NCBI GenBank assembly: GCA_030152145.1
Contig: JASLIL010000025.1
Span: forward strand, 37,634-101,633
DNA length: 64,000 nucleotides
Origin: Tissierellales bacterium
GTDB taxonomy: Bacteria > Bacillota > Clostridia > Tissierellales > JASKZW01
Direction of reading: 5' to 3'
Shown here: in pieces, positions 25,559 to 35,538 of the stretch
Numbering within the stretch: position 1 is the first letter of the stretch
Layout of the letters: each line of letters opens with the position of its first letter
Translations under genes and position numbers: made by a program
Notes under the pieces: model-generated
The model's input: only the letters and a program-made list of their open reading frames with translations
Database searches by the model: none
Told to the model about the DNA's origin: nothing

Positions 25559-27091
25559 ATGAAAAAGAGCCCATTAATGTTGATAGTTTTAGACGGATGG
25601 GGAAAGGGTATAGACTACGAGGGTAACTCAGTGGTACTAGCTGACACACCAAATTTCAATACCCTGATGAAAACAGCTTCTACAACAACTTTAGAGGCAA
25701 GTGGTATATCTGTTGGACTACCAGAGGGACAAATGGGTAACTCAGAGGTAGGCCATTTAAATATAGGTTCTGGTAGGATCATATACCAGGAGCTAACAAA
25801 AATTGGAAAATCCATAGAAGATGGGGACTTTTTCCATATTCCAGAATTTTTAGAGGCCATAGACCAGGCCAAGGAAAATAAGAAGAAGCTTCACCTTTTG
25901 GGCCTAATGTCTGATGGAGGAGTTCACAGCCACAACACCCACCTTTATGGTCTTCTAAGTCTTTGCAAGCTAAGGGGCCTAGAAGAAGTCTATGTTCATG
26001 TATTCTTAGATGGCAGGGACGTGGCACCAACTGTAGGCAAGAAACAGGTAAAAGAGCTTGAGGATAAAATGAAGGAACTTGGTGTAGGTAAGATAGCCAG
26101 TGTATCTGGTAGGTACTATTCTATGGACAGGGATAAGAGATGGGATAGGACCAAGCTTGCCTATGACGCTATAGTTAGGGGTCTTGGAAAAATGGAAGGC
26201 CAGGCTCTAGAGGCTATTGAAAAGTCCTATAAGGAAGGAATTAATGATGAGTTTGTTATTCCTGTGGTAATAGGAGAGGACTTAAAACCAAGAGCCACTA
26301 TAGATGATGGTGACTCAGTAATATTCTATAACTTTAGACCAGATAGGGCCAGACAGCTAACCCGTGCCATAGTTGATGAGGACTTTGATGGTTTTGAAAG
26401 GGAAAAGAAGGTCAGAACAAACTTTGTAACCATGACTCAATACGATAAGACTATAGAAAATGTTAAGGTTGCCTTTAAGCCTAAGTCACCAAGGAATACC
26501 CTAGGTGAATATATAAGCAGCCTAGGCCTAAATCAACTTAGAATAGCTGAAACAGAAAAATATGCCCATGTAACATTTTTCTTTAATGGTGGTAGGGAGG
26601 AGCCTTATGAAAATGAAGATAGGGTTTTAGTGCCTTCACCAAAGGTAGCTACCTATGATTTGGCACCAGAAATGAGTGCCGAAGAGGTGAAAAACCAAGT
26701 TATAGAAAGATTGAATATGGACAAGTATGACCTGATAGTCCTAAACTTTGCCAATCCAGACATGGTGGGACATACAGGAGTAATACCAGCAGCAATAAAG
26801 GCTGTTGAAACAGTAGATAGGTGTTTAGGTGAGATCTTGGAAGTGTTAAAGGAAAAAAATGGTAGGGCCCTTATAACAGCTGACCATGGTAATGCAGAAA
26901 TGCTTTTAAACTATGAGGATGGATCAGTAGTTACAGCCCACACAACCAACAGTGTGCCCCTAATACTATTTAATGAAGACAAGAAGCTGAAAAATGGAAT
27001 ACTTGCAGACTTGGCAGCAACTGTACTGGATCTTATGGAGCTAGAGCAGCCAGAGGAAATGACAGGCCAGTCTTTAATTATAGAAGATTAA
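25559..27091 (+). CDS. gpmI: 2,3-bisphosphoglycerate-independent phosphoglycerate mutase
   Basis: A 510-residue metalloenzyme of the alkaline-phosphatase superfamily. LDGWG at 11-15 and the phosphorylated serine S62 in GQMGNSEVGH form the active site, with metal ligands in FANPDMVGHTG and TADHGNAEM. The GTG at 25550 is in frame, but AGGTGATT is positioned for the ATG at 25559. The enzyme interconverts 3- and 2-phosphoglycerate in the same operon as eno. Confidence 0.96.
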   Translation: MKKSPLMLIVLDGWGKGIDYEGNSVVLADTPNFNTLMKTASTTTLEASGISVGLPEGQMGNSEVGHLNIGSGRIIYQELTKIGKSIEDGDFFHIPEFLEAIDQAKENKKKLHLLGLMSDGGVHSHNTHLYGLLSLCKLRGLEEVYVHVFLDGRDVAPTVGKKQVKELEDKMKELGVGKIASVSGRYYSMDRDKRWDRTKLAYDAIVRGLGKMEGQALEAIEKSYKEGINDEFVIPVVIGEDLKPRATIDDGDSVIFYNFRPDRARQLTRAIVDEDFDGFEREKKVRTNFVTMTQYDKTIENVKVAFKPKSPRNTLGEYISSLGLNQLRIAETEKYAHVTFFFNGGREEPYENEDRVLVPSPKVATYDLAPEMSAEEVKNQVIERLNMDKYDLIVLNFANPDMVGHTGVIPAAIKAVETVDRCLGEILEVLKEKNGRALITADHGNAEMLLNYEDGSVVTAHTTNSVPLILFNEDKKLKNGILADLAATVLDLMELEQPEEMTGQSLIIED

Positions 27092-28405
<1,314 letters not shown>

Positions 28406-28411
28406 AAAATT

Positions 28412-28442
28412 AAGGGCTCTGGTTACCAGTGGCCCTTTTTTA
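28412..28442 (+). terminator. terminator after eno
   Basis: AGGGC-T-CTGG / CCAG-TG-GCCCT hairpin around TTA, followed by TTTTTT. Confidence 0.85.
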
Positions 28443-28494
28443 TGTCTAGGGATTTTAAGGGTCCTTTATTTTAGCTTAACCAGGACAGTTTCCT

Positions 28495-28523
28495 TTGATT
28501 TTAGCTGGGATTTATGATAAAAT
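28495..28523 (+). promoter_or_regulatory. promoter of secG
   Basis: TTGATT (28495-28500), 17 bases, TAAAAT (28518-28523), about 55 bases before the secG start codon. Confidence 0.55.
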
Positions 28524-28576
28524 ACTAGTGTTAAGTATGATTAGGATAAGAATCCACTAATACAGGAGGTGTGAAT

Positions 28577-28804
28577 ATGGTTACAGTATTTTCAATATTA
28601 TTATTAGTATCAGCTATAACTTTAATAGTTACTGTTTTGATGCAAGAAAGCAGCTCAGAGGGTATGGGAGCTATTGCTGGAGGAGCAGAAACTATATGGG
28701 GAAAAAATAAATCTAATAGTAAGGATGCTATGTTAGCAAGATTAACAACTATAGCTGCTGTTATATTTATGGTTTCAGCTGTTGCTATAGCTGCTATTCA
28801 ATAG
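28577..28804 (+). CDS. secG: preprotein translocase subunit SecG
   Basis: A 75-residue protein with two transmembrane helices (about 3-22 and 53-73) and the conserved LMQESSSEGMGAIAGGAETIWG linker, all typical of SecG of the SecYEG translocon. A GTG at 28571 is in frame, but AGGAGGTG ends there, so the ATG at 28577 is the start. It sits in the conserved eno-secG-rnr-smpB-ssrA order of Firmicutes. Confidence 0.93.
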   Translation: MVTVFSILLLVSAITLIVTVLMQESSSEGMGAIAGGAETIWGKNKSNSKDAMLARLTTIAAVIFMVSAVAIAAIQ

Positions 28805-28860
28805 GAATTATTATTAAAATAATATTTACACTTATGAAAAGTGGAGTTAATAGATATAGA

Positions 28861-28886
28861 ACCCCTCAGCTAGAGGGGTTTTATTA
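28861..28886 (+). terminator. terminator after secG
   Basis: ACCCCTC-AGCTA-GAGGGGT hairpin followed by TTTATTATT. Confidence 0.8.
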
Positions 28887-28938
28887 TTATATTTCAAGAA
28901 AAATGGGGTAGATATACCTTATGAAAGGAGGAAGGAAG

Positions 28939-31059
28939 ATGGGAATAAAAGAAGCCATATTAAAATTAATGGAAGAGGAAAACTATATAGCACAGGACCT
29001 GGACTCTCTTTTAAAGATCTTTGGATTTACCAGCAAGGGTGATAAAAAAGCCTTTAAAGAAGTTATAAGAGATATGGAAAAAGAGTATGCCATAGTTAAG
29101 GGACCTACAGGTAAATACGACTTGTTGGATCCATCCCAATATATAATGGGAGAACTACAGGGTCATGAAAAGGGCTTTGGTTTTTTAATACCAGATGACA
29201 AGGAAATAAGAGATATATTTATACCTATAGACTATATGTTAGATGCCTTTAGTGGAGATAGGGTAATGGCAGAAGTCACCAAGGAAAGACAGGATGACAG
29301 AAGTGCTGAAGGTAGGATCTTAAAGGTTCTTGAAAGAAAAAATGATACCATAGTAGGAACCTTTCAAAAAAGCAAGAATTTTGGTTTTGTAGTACCAGAT
29401 AATAAGAAGATAAACTATGATGTCTTTATACCTAAGTCAGAGATGAAGAAGGCCAAGGAAGGCCAGAAGGTAGTGGCTAAGATTGATGTTTGGCCTAGGG
29501 CTGGAAAAAATCCTGAAGGAAAGATACTGGAGGTTTTAGGTTATCCTAGTGACAAGGGAGTAGACATACTTTCAATAGTGAAGGATATGAGACTGCCTTA
29601 TATCTTCCCAGAGGAAGTTAAGAGAGAGATAAAGTCTATACCTGAGGAAGTTAAGGAGGATGACTTAAGGGACAGGGAAGACCTAAGGGACTTAAAGACC
29701 TTTACCATAGATGGCATAGACGCCAAGGACTTGGATGATGCTATTTCCATAGAGCTAAATGACGCTGGAAACTACCTGTTGGGAGTTCATATAGCAGATG
29801 TTAGCCACTATGTGACAAATAAGACAGCTATTGACGATGAAGCCTATATAAGGGGTAACTCAGTTTATCTAATAGATAGGGTTATACCTATGCTACCAAG
29901 GGAGCTGTCAAATGGTATATGTAGTTTAAATGAGGGAGTGGACAGGCTTACCCTATCAGTTTTTATGGAGATAGACAGGAATGGTAGTGTAAAGTACCAC
30001 AAGATAACAGAGGGAGTTATAAGAAGCCAGAGAAGATTGGTTTATGACCATGTATCAGACTTTTTAGAAGGCAAGGGCAGCCACCCAAGTCTTATAGATC
30101 TAGAGGAAGAAATAGAAAACCTAAGGGATCTGGCAGATATCTTAAGAGAGAAAAGAAGAAAACGTGGCAGCATAGACTTTGATATACCAGAAACAGAAAT
30201 AAAATTAGATGACACGGGCTATCCAGTCCACATAGGACCTAGGGATAGGAGGGTGGCAGATAAGATTATTGAAGAGTGTATGCTAGTTTGCAACGAAACA
30301 GTAGCAGAGGACATGTATTGGTCTGAACTACCCTTCCTATATAGGATTCACGAAGAACCTGATATGGATAGAATAGCTACCTTTAACAAGTTTATCCATA
30401 ACTTTGGCTACAAGTTAAAGGCAACCCAGGAGGTTCATCCTAAGGAGCTGCAAAAGCTAACAGATGAGGTTAAGGGCAAGAAGGAAGAGGCTCTTATAAA
30501 TACTCTTATGTTAAGATCCCTTAAAAAAGCTATCTACACTCCAGAGGATGACATGCACTTTGGACTAGCAGCCCAGTACTACACACACTTTACAGCACCT
30601 ATAAGAAGATATGCAGACCTAATAGTTCACAGGATAGTAAAGGACTATGTAAAGGGCAAGCTATCAGCTAGAAAACAGGAAAGTCTAGAGGAAAGGCTGC
30701 CTAAGATAGGGGACCATGTTTCAAAGACAGAGAGAAAGGCTGAGGAAGCAGAAAGAGCTGTAGAAGACTTAAAGATGGCAGAGTATATGTTGGATAAAAT
30801 AGGCCAGGAGTATGAGGGAATAGTATCATCCCTAACTAATTTTGGAATCTTTGTTCAGCTGGAAAATACCATAGAGGGTCTTATTAGATATGAGTTTTTA
30901 AGGGATGACTACTATGTCTTTGATGAGGATAAATATATAGTATATGGTGAGAGAAGTGGCAAGGAATATAGGCTTGGAGATAGGGCAAAAATCAGAGTTG
31001 TAAATGCAGATTTAAATAAGAGAACTATAGATTTTATGTTTGTTAAAGAGGAGGAATAG
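28939..31059 (+). CDS. rnr: ribonuclease R
   Basis: A 706-residue 3'-5' exoribonuclease. Order: N-terminal winged helix (about 1-65), two cold-shock domains (about 75-220), the RNB catalytic domain (about 250-570, with the metal-binding [16 protein letters not shown] and [12 protein letters not shown]) and an S1 domain (about 620-700, [23 protein letters not shown]). RNase R degrades structured RNA and works with SmpB-tmRNA on stalled messages, matching its neighbours. The ATG at 28921 lies in front of the AGGAGG at 28926, so the ATG at 28939 is used. Confidence 0.96.
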   Translation: MGIKEAILKLMEEENYIAQDLDSLLKIFGFTSKGDKKAFKEVIRDMEKEYAIVKGPTGKYDLLDPSQYIMGELQGHEKGFGFLIPDDKEIRDIFIPIDYMLDAFSGDRVMAEVTKERQDDRSAEGRILKVLERKNDTIVGTFQKSKNFGFVVPDNKKINYDVFIPKSEMKKAKEGQKVVAKIDVWPRAGKNPEGKILEVLGYPSDKGVDILSIVKDMRLPYIFPEEVKREIKSIPEEVKEDDLRDREDLRDLKTFTIDGIDAKDLDDAISIELNDAGNYLLGVHIADVSHYVTNKTAIDDEAYIRGNSVYLIDRVIPMLPRELSNGICSLNEGVDRLTLSVFMEIDRNGSVKYHKITEGVIRSQRRLVYDHVSDFLEGKGSHPSLIDLEEEIENLRDLADILREKRRKRGSIDFDIPETEIKLDDTGYPVHIGPRDRRVADKIIEECMLVCNETVAEDMYWSELPFLYRIHEEPDMDRIATFNKFIHNFGYKLKATQEVHPKELQKLTDEVKGKKEEALINTLMLRSLKKAIYTPEDDMHFGLAAQYYTHFTAPIRRYADLIVHRIVKDYVKGKLSARKQESLEERLPKIGDHVSKTERKAEEAERAVEDLKMAEYMLDKIGQEYEGIVSSLTNFGIFVQLENTIEGLIRYEFLRDDYYVFDEDKYIVYGERSGKEYRLGDRAKIRVVNADLNKRTIDFMFVKEEE

Positions 31060-31060
31060 T

Positions 31061-31519
31061 ATGTCAGCTGGAAGAAAGATCATAGCTAGTAATAGAAAGG
31101 CTAGACATGAATTCTTTATAGAGGAAACACTGGAGGCAGGAATAGTTCTAAAGGGGACAGAGGTAAAATCCATAAGACAGGGCAGGGTTAACATAAAGGA
31201 AGCCTATGCTGTTGTAGAGTCTGGTGAGATTTTCATATACAATATGCACATAAGTCCCTATGATCATGGAAACATTCAAAATGTGGATCCTATAAGGAAG
31301 AGAAAGCTTCTTTTAAACAAGAGAGAAATTGGGAAACTAGCAGGTTTGGTTTCCCAAAAGGGAAAGACCCTAGTACCTCTTAGCATATATTTAAAAAATG
31401 GTTTGGTTAAGGTGGAACTTTCAGTAGCCCAGGGTAAGAAGCTTCATGACAAGAGGGAAACCATAGCCAAGAAAGAAGCTGAAAGAAGGATAGAAAGAGA
31501 AGTCAGAGGCAAGTATTAA
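31061..31519 (+). CDS. smpB: SsrA-binding protein SmpB
   Basis: A 152-residue tmRNA-binding protein. [20 protein letters not shown] and [18 protein letters not shown] form the OB-fold. The basic C-terminal tail ([19 protein letters not shown]) reaches the empty mRNA path of the ribosome. A TTG at 31040 is in frame inside rnr. AGAGGAGG at 31049-31056 and the first ATG show that 31061 is the start, one base after the rnr stop. ssrA lies directly downstream. Confidence 0.96.
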   Translation: MSAGRKIIASNRKARHEFFIEETLEAGIVLKGTEVKSIRQGRVNIKEAYAVVESGEIFIYNMHISPYDHGNIQNVDPIRKRKLLLNKREIGKLAGLVSQKGKTLVPLSIYLKNGLVKVELSVAQGKKLHDKRETIAKKEAERRIEREVRGKY

Positions 31520-31521
31520 AC

Positions 31522-31550
31522 TTGACAAAATCCCAAAAGCTTGGTATTAT
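31522..31550 (+). promoter_or_regulatory. promoter of ssrA
   Basis: Consensus TTGACA (31522-31527), 17 bases, TATTAT (31545-31550). The start near 31557 leaves a short 5' leader for RNase P to remove. Confidence 0.8.
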
Positions 31551-31572
31551 TAATAGCTGAAGGATTAGATTA

Positions 31573-31925
31573 GGGGACGAAACTGGCTTCGACGGGGATT
31601 TTGAAGCAGGAGTAGCGGGCCGTTGGGTCAACAACGTTAAAAGGGCAAAACTAAATTAAACGCAGAAGATAATAATTTTGCATTAGCTGCTTAATCGCAG
31701 CTGATAGTTGCCTACAGACTGCCCACGGACTGTAATGCAACTTCAATTAAGTGGGGACCCGCGCTATGCAAAGCTTTGAGCATAGAACGGAACTTATGAA
31801 GCTACCGAAGATCAGATCCTGTTATTGGGAGCTGGTCCTAGGGAATAAAAAAACAATAACTGCGCTCGGAGAGACTCCTGTGAATAGGTTCTCGGACGTG
31901 GGTTCGACTCCCACCGTCTCCACCA
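31573..31925 (+). ncRNA. ssrA: transfer-messenger RNA (tmRNA)
   Basis: About 353 bases. The acceptor stem GGGGACG (31573-31579) pairs with CGTCTCC before the encoded ACCA end. The 5' domain CTGGCTTCGACGGGG and the T-arm GTGGGTTCGACTCCCAC are diagnostic. The tag frame starts at GCA 31662 and reads AEDNNFALAA, followed by TAA at 31692-31694. The resume codon is placed about 15 bases after pseudoknot PK1 and preceded by an A at -4, as usual. A longer in-frame upstream reading is possible but less likely. Confidence 0.97.
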
Positions 31926-31930
31926 TACAT

Positions 31931-31958
31931 ACACTAGCCTAGACTAGTGTTTTTTTTA
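31931..31958 (+). terminator. terminator after ssrA
   Basis: ACACTAG-CCTAGA-CTAGTGT hairpin followed by a T-run of eight. Confidence 0.9.
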
Positions 31959-31983
31959 TTTATAAGTAAATGGAGGAATTAAA

Positions 31984-32499
31984 GTGGACATAAGGGATAT
32001 ACATAAAGATATATTTGAGTATCTTTACATACTAAAAGATGATGGGCTTTTGTTTATGCCAAGATTGAGAAACAATCAAAATAGACTGGAAGAGGGTTAC
32101 TACTTTATAGGAAATGAAGATTATTTACAGGTTAGTTTTTGGGATACAAGAGACCAGAAAGAAAAGGTTCATGCTATTGGCTTTATAGTAGATAAAGAGG
32201 GGAAATCTTCTATTCAATTGGCAGCTAGGGACCAGGAAGACAGAAGGCAGGCCTTTGAAGAGCTGGTAGAAGCCTTAAACCAGAAGTTCAAGCTTTCCTT
32301 TAAGTCTTCTAAGAAGGATGGTCTTTGGCTAGGGGAATTTGAATCCCTAGACTATCTAGACAATCTAGAATATTTTTTAAAGAACTACAAGCCTTTTATA
32401 GATGACTATTTAAAGGATGGGGACTTGGTTAAGTTTATAGACAAGGAAAAGTGCAATAAGGCAGTAGATAGGATCTACGGCATATATTCAGGTATTTAA
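31984..32499 (+). CDS. hypothetical protein next to ssrA
   Basis: A 171-residue soluble, acidic protein that I do not recognise. The start is GTG at 31984 with TGGAGGAATTAAA in front. The central part (WDTRDQKEKVHAIGFIVDKEGKSSIQLAARDQE) looks like a beta-rich domain. The rest is helical and rich in Asp, Leu and Lys. It has no signal peptide, membrane segment or cysteine motif. A terminator overlaps its 3' end, so it is a one-gene unit. No function is proposed. Confidence 0.75.
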   Translation: MDIRDIHKDIFEYLYILKDDGLLFMPRLRNNQNRLEEGYYFIGNEDYLQVSFWDTRDQKEKVHAIGFIVDKEGKSSIQLAARDQEDRRQAFEELVEALNQKFKLSFKSSKKDGLWLGEFESLDYLDNLEYFLKNYKPFIDDYLKDGDLVKFIDKEKCNKAVDRIYGIYSGI

Positions 32500-32520
32500 T
32501 TTATATTAAATACCTTTTTT
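32491..32520 (+). terminator. terminator overlapping the end of the hypothetical gene
   Basis: GGTATTTAAT pairs with ATTAAATACC around TTAT, then TTTTTT. The 5' arm lies within the last codons of the gene. Confidence 0.88.
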
Positions 32521-32574
32521 ATTGAAAAAATAGGAGGCTTATACTAGTATCTATACTAGAAAGGAGGAAGCTAG

Positions 32575-33933
32575 TTGAGAAAAAATAAATTAGCAGAAGA
32601 AAATGTAAAAAGACTGCTCTTTCTTTTGGCCCTACCCTCTATTGTTGGCCAATTAGTAAGCTTGGTCTATTCAATAGTAGATAGGATCTACATAGGTCAT
32701 ATAGAAGAAATAGGAGGAGACGCCCTAACTGGTGTAGGTGTGGCTACACCGCTTTTAATAAGCATCTCGGCCTTCGCCATATTAATAGGGATGGGAGCCT
32801 CTCCAAAGGCCAGTATAAAGCTGGGAGAAGGCAGGGAGGATGAGGCAGAGGAAATTCTTGGAAACTCCTTTGTATTACTGCTTATTCTATCTTTTTTTCT
32901 TAGTATTTTCTTCTACATATATAATGAAAGATTGCTACTGGCTTTTGGGGCTAGTTCAGTTACCCTAGAGTATGGCCTGGACTATATGTCTATCTACTCT
33001 TTGGGCATACCCTTTGTCCTTATATCCTTGGGTTTAAACCCCTTTATAAGTGGCCAGGGATTTTCAAAGGAAAGTATGTTTACCCTGGTTCTAGGGGCAG
33101 TTTTAAATCTTATTCTAGACCCTATATTTATATATGGTCTGGATCTAGGAGTAAAGGGAGCAGCTTTGGCAACCCTTATATCTCAGGGAGTTTCAGCTCT
33201 TTGGGTAGTCTACTTTTTAAGCTATGGCAAGAGTAACTTAAAAATAAAAAGAAAGTATTTTAAGCTTAAGAAAGACCTGGTTATATCTATTTTGGCCCTG
33301 GGAATGTCACCTTTTGTAATGCAGTTTACAGAAAGTTTTATAGCCATAGCCTTCAACAAAAGCCTTCAAAGCTATGGTGGCGATGTAGCTGTAGGGGCTA
33401 TGACTATCTTAACTACAGCCATGCAGTTTACATTTTTGCCTCTGGCAGGTATAGCCTATGGAGCCCAGCCCATAATTAGCTATAACTATGGGGCCAGAAA
33501 AAAAGAAAGGGTAAGGGATGCCTTTAAGTATTTGATCATAGCTTCCATGGCCTATAGTAGCTTATTTTGGCTATTTCTAATGGTCTTCCCCAGAAGTTTT
33601 GTCTCCATATTTACTGATAATAGGGAGATAATAGAACTGGGGGTTAAGGGACTGAGAACCTACATGGCAGCTGGATTCTTACTAGGGGCCCAAGAAGCCT
33701 GTCAGCAAACCTTTATAGCTCTTGGAAATGCTAGGACATCCTTATTTTTAGCAGTTTTAAGGAAGCTTTTACTCCTACTACCATCTATACTGATCTTACC
33801 AAGACTCTTGGAAAATCAGCTGTTGGCTGTATTTTTGGCAGAGCCAATATCAGACCTAATAGCAGTAAGCACTACAGTAATACTTTTTACCAGCTACTTT
33901 AAAAGAGTCCTAAGGGACCTAAGCTTAGATTAA
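32575..33933 (+). CDS. MATE family multidrug exporter 1
   Basis: A 452-residue polytopic protein with about 12 transmembrane helices in the two six-helix halves of the MATE family. It opens with PSIVGQLVSLVYSIVDRIYIGH and carries GIAYGAQPIISYNYGARKK in the second half. It is of the MepA-like type and probably exports cationic drugs or metabolites by sodium or proton antiport; the substrate is unknown. The start is TTG at 32575 after AAAGGAGGAAG. It is one of three MATE genes within 11 kb. Confidence 0.88.
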   Translation: MRKNKLAEENVKRLLFLLALPSIVGQLVSLVYSIVDRIYIGHIEEIGGDALTGVGVATPLLISISAFAILIGMGASPKASIKLGEGREDEAEEILGNSFVLLLILSFFLSIFFYIYNERLLLAFGASSVTLEYGLDYMSIYSLGIPFVLISLGLNPFISGQGFSKESMFTLVLGAVLNLILDPIFIYGLDLGVKGAALATLISQGVSALWVVYFLSYGKSNLKIKRKYFKLKKDLVISILALGMSPFVMQFTESFIAIAFNKSLQSYGGDVAVGAMTILTTAMQFTFLPLAGIAYGAQPIISYNYGARKKERVRDAFKYLIIASMAYSSLFWLFLMVFPRSFVSIFTDNREIIELGVKGLRTYMAAGFLLGAQEACQQTFIALGNARTSLFLAVLRKLLLLLPSILILPRLLENQLLAVFLAEPISDLIAVSTTVILFTSYFKRVLRDLSLD

Positions 33934-33934
33934 A

Positions 33935-33992
33935 AGAACCAATAGCTAGTTTAAAAGCCTCAGTCTTAGATTAGCTATTGGTTCTCATTTTT
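33935..33992. terminator. shared hairpin between convergent genes
   Basis: A 14-bp perfect stem (33935-33948 with 33972-33985) with a 23-base loop, followed on the plus strand by ATTTTTT. It ends the MATE gene and may also serve the minus-strand gene at 33999. Confidence 0.7.
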
Positions 33993-33998
33993 TGTAGT

Positions 33999-34385
33999 CT
34001 AGTCTAGCTTTCTTAGGTTATAGCTAAAGCCTACAATTTGATGGGTAAAGATAAGCATGTTTTTAAGTTTAAATTTCTCCTTGCCGCTATAGGGGCTTAT
34101 AGTGGCATTTCTTACACTTATAAAGTCCCTGCCAGCCAGGTTTTCCTCAAAATTAAAGATAAAGTCAGGCATAAGATCATCAGTTAGCTCATGACAGTCT
34201 GTAGTCTTCCTTAAATCCCCCTTAAGATCATTGGTCTCCTGGCCATCTTCTATATAGATGTTGCCAGTTATTAAACCAAAATTAGTAACTATCATAAGTT
34301 CCTTTATATAGTTAGCCTCCAGATCAACTAGGGCATCATAGGACTTTAGTATAGTTTCCTTTAGATCAATTTGATTTCTATTCAT
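33999..34385 (-). CDS. hypothetical protein
   Basis: A 128-residue protein that I do not recognise. It starts MNRNQIDLKETILKSYDAL, has alternating beta and helical segments and no membrane segment, signal or metal motif. The AGGAGGGAT ribosome site on the minus strand supports translation. It is convergent with the MATE gene and divergent from the carbamate kinase, so it has no operon partner. Confidence 0.65.
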   Translation of the reverse strand: MNRNQIDLKETILKSYDALVDLEANYIKELMIVTNFGLITGNIYIEDGQETNDLKGDLRKTTDCHELTDDLMPDFIFNFEENLAGRDFISVRNATISPYSGKEKFKLKNMLIFTHQIVGFSYNLRKLD

Positions 34386-34451
34386 AAAATCCCTCCTCTA
34401 TAGTTTTATACCCTAAAGTTCCAGAAGATAAAAAATCCCTTTTTTTCCCTA

Positions 34452-34467
34452 CTGGGCCTAGGCCCAG
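34452..34467. repeat. 16-bp palindrome upstream of arcC
   Basis: CTGGGCCTAGGCCCAG is a perfect palindrome in the 238-base gap 34386-34623, between the divergent hypothetical gene and arcC. It is unusually GC-rich for this region. No T-tract makes it a plus-strand terminator, so a protein-binding site is possible. Nothing else certain was recognised in the gap. Confidence 0.45.
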
Positions 34468-34623
34468 CTATATTTGTGGTAAACTATTAGTAGGAGGCTA
34501 GAGAAAGCTTTGTTTTTTACTCTATAAGCCAGATAAAAAAATAGGCTGAGACGGGAGATAGGTATTTTTTTATGGAAGTTTTTGTGCTATCATAGTATAG
34601 ATATTTTAATAGGGAGTGATTTT

Positions 34624-35529
34624 ATGGAAAAGATTATTGTGGCATTAGGCGGCAATGCACTAGGCAATGACCCTAAGGAACAAGAAGAACTTACAAGACA
34701 GACAGCAAGATCTATAGTGGATTTAGTTGAAGCAGGAAAAAAAGTAATTGTAAGCCATGGAAATGGTCCTCAGGTTGGAATGATCAATCAAGCTTTAGAA
34801 GAAAACAGCATACCCTTCCCAGAATGTATAGCCATGAGTCAAGGTTACATAGGCTATCACCTTCAAAAAGCAATACTAGAAGAGCTTAATTTAAGACAAA
34901 TCAAGAAAAATGTTTCCACAGTAGTAACACAAGTTTTAATAGACCAAGAAGATCCATCACTTAAGGAACCTAAAAAACCTATAGGTGCTTTTTATAGTGA
35001 AGAGGAAGCTAAGAAAATAGCCAAGGAAAAATCTTACACTATGAAAAATGATTCAAATAGGGGCTGGAGAAGATTTATATCCTCACCTAAACCCTTGGAT
35101 ATAGTGGAAATAGACACTATAAGAGACCTATATGAAGAGGGACATATAGTTATAGCAGGTGGTGGCGGTGGAGTACCTGTAGTCCGTGAAGGCCAGAGGC
35201 TAAGGGGAGTATCAGGAGTTATAGACAAGGACTTTACAACGGCTTTAATAGGAGAGCTTTTAGGTGTAGATAGGGTCTTAATCTTAACTGCAGTTGAAAA
35301 GGTAGCCATAAACTTTGGCAAGGAAGACCAGGAAGACTTAAGTGAATTAAGGCTTGAAGATGCCAAGAAATATATAGAGGAAGGTCAGTTTGGCCTTGGT
35401 AGCATGCTACCAAAGATAGAGGCCAGCCTTAAGTTTATAGAGGCTAATCCAGGTAAGAAAGCAATAATAACAGATCTAGAAAATGCTAGAGAGGCCTTGG
35501 AAGGCAGAGCGGGAACAATAATTTATTAG
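34624..35529 (+). CDS. arcC: carbamate kinase
   Basis: A 301-residue amino-acid-kinase-family enzyme that makes ATP from carbamoyl phosphate and ADP. It shows VALGGNALG at the N-terminus, SHGNGPQVG, the RRFISSPKP segment, AGGGGGVPV and GSMLPKIEA. The frame extends upstream to 34582, but the ATG at 34624 after AGGGAGTGATTTT gives the family N-terminus. No arginine deiminase or ornithine carbamoyltransferase is adjacent, so the source of carbamoyl phosphate is not visible. The next gene starts 9 bases downstream. Confidence 0.95.
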   Translation: MEKIIVALGGNALGNDPKEQEELTRQTARSIVDLVEAGKKVIVSHGNGPQVGMINQALEENSIPFPECIAMSQGYIGYHLQKAILEELNLRQIKKNVSTVVTQVLIDQEDPSLKEPKKPIGAFYSEEEAKKIAKEKSYTMKNDSNRGWRRFISSPKPLDIVEIDTIRDLYEEGHIVIAGGGGGVPVVREGQRLRGVSGVIDKDFTTALIGELLGVDRVLILTAVEKVAINFGKEDQEDLSELRLEDAKKYIEEGQFGLGSMLPKIEASLKFIEANPGKKAIITDLENAREALEGRAGTIIY

Positions 35530-35538
35530 GATGGTTTT

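Noticed and set aside
31751..31942. 63-residue open frame after the tmRNA tag region
   Set aside because: It lies almost wholly inside the tmRNA, has no ribosome site and is explained by RNA structure.
34490..34600. Riboswitch-like leader before arcC with AGCC/GGCT pairing
   Set aside because: Only a four-base pairing and no recognised aptamer motif.
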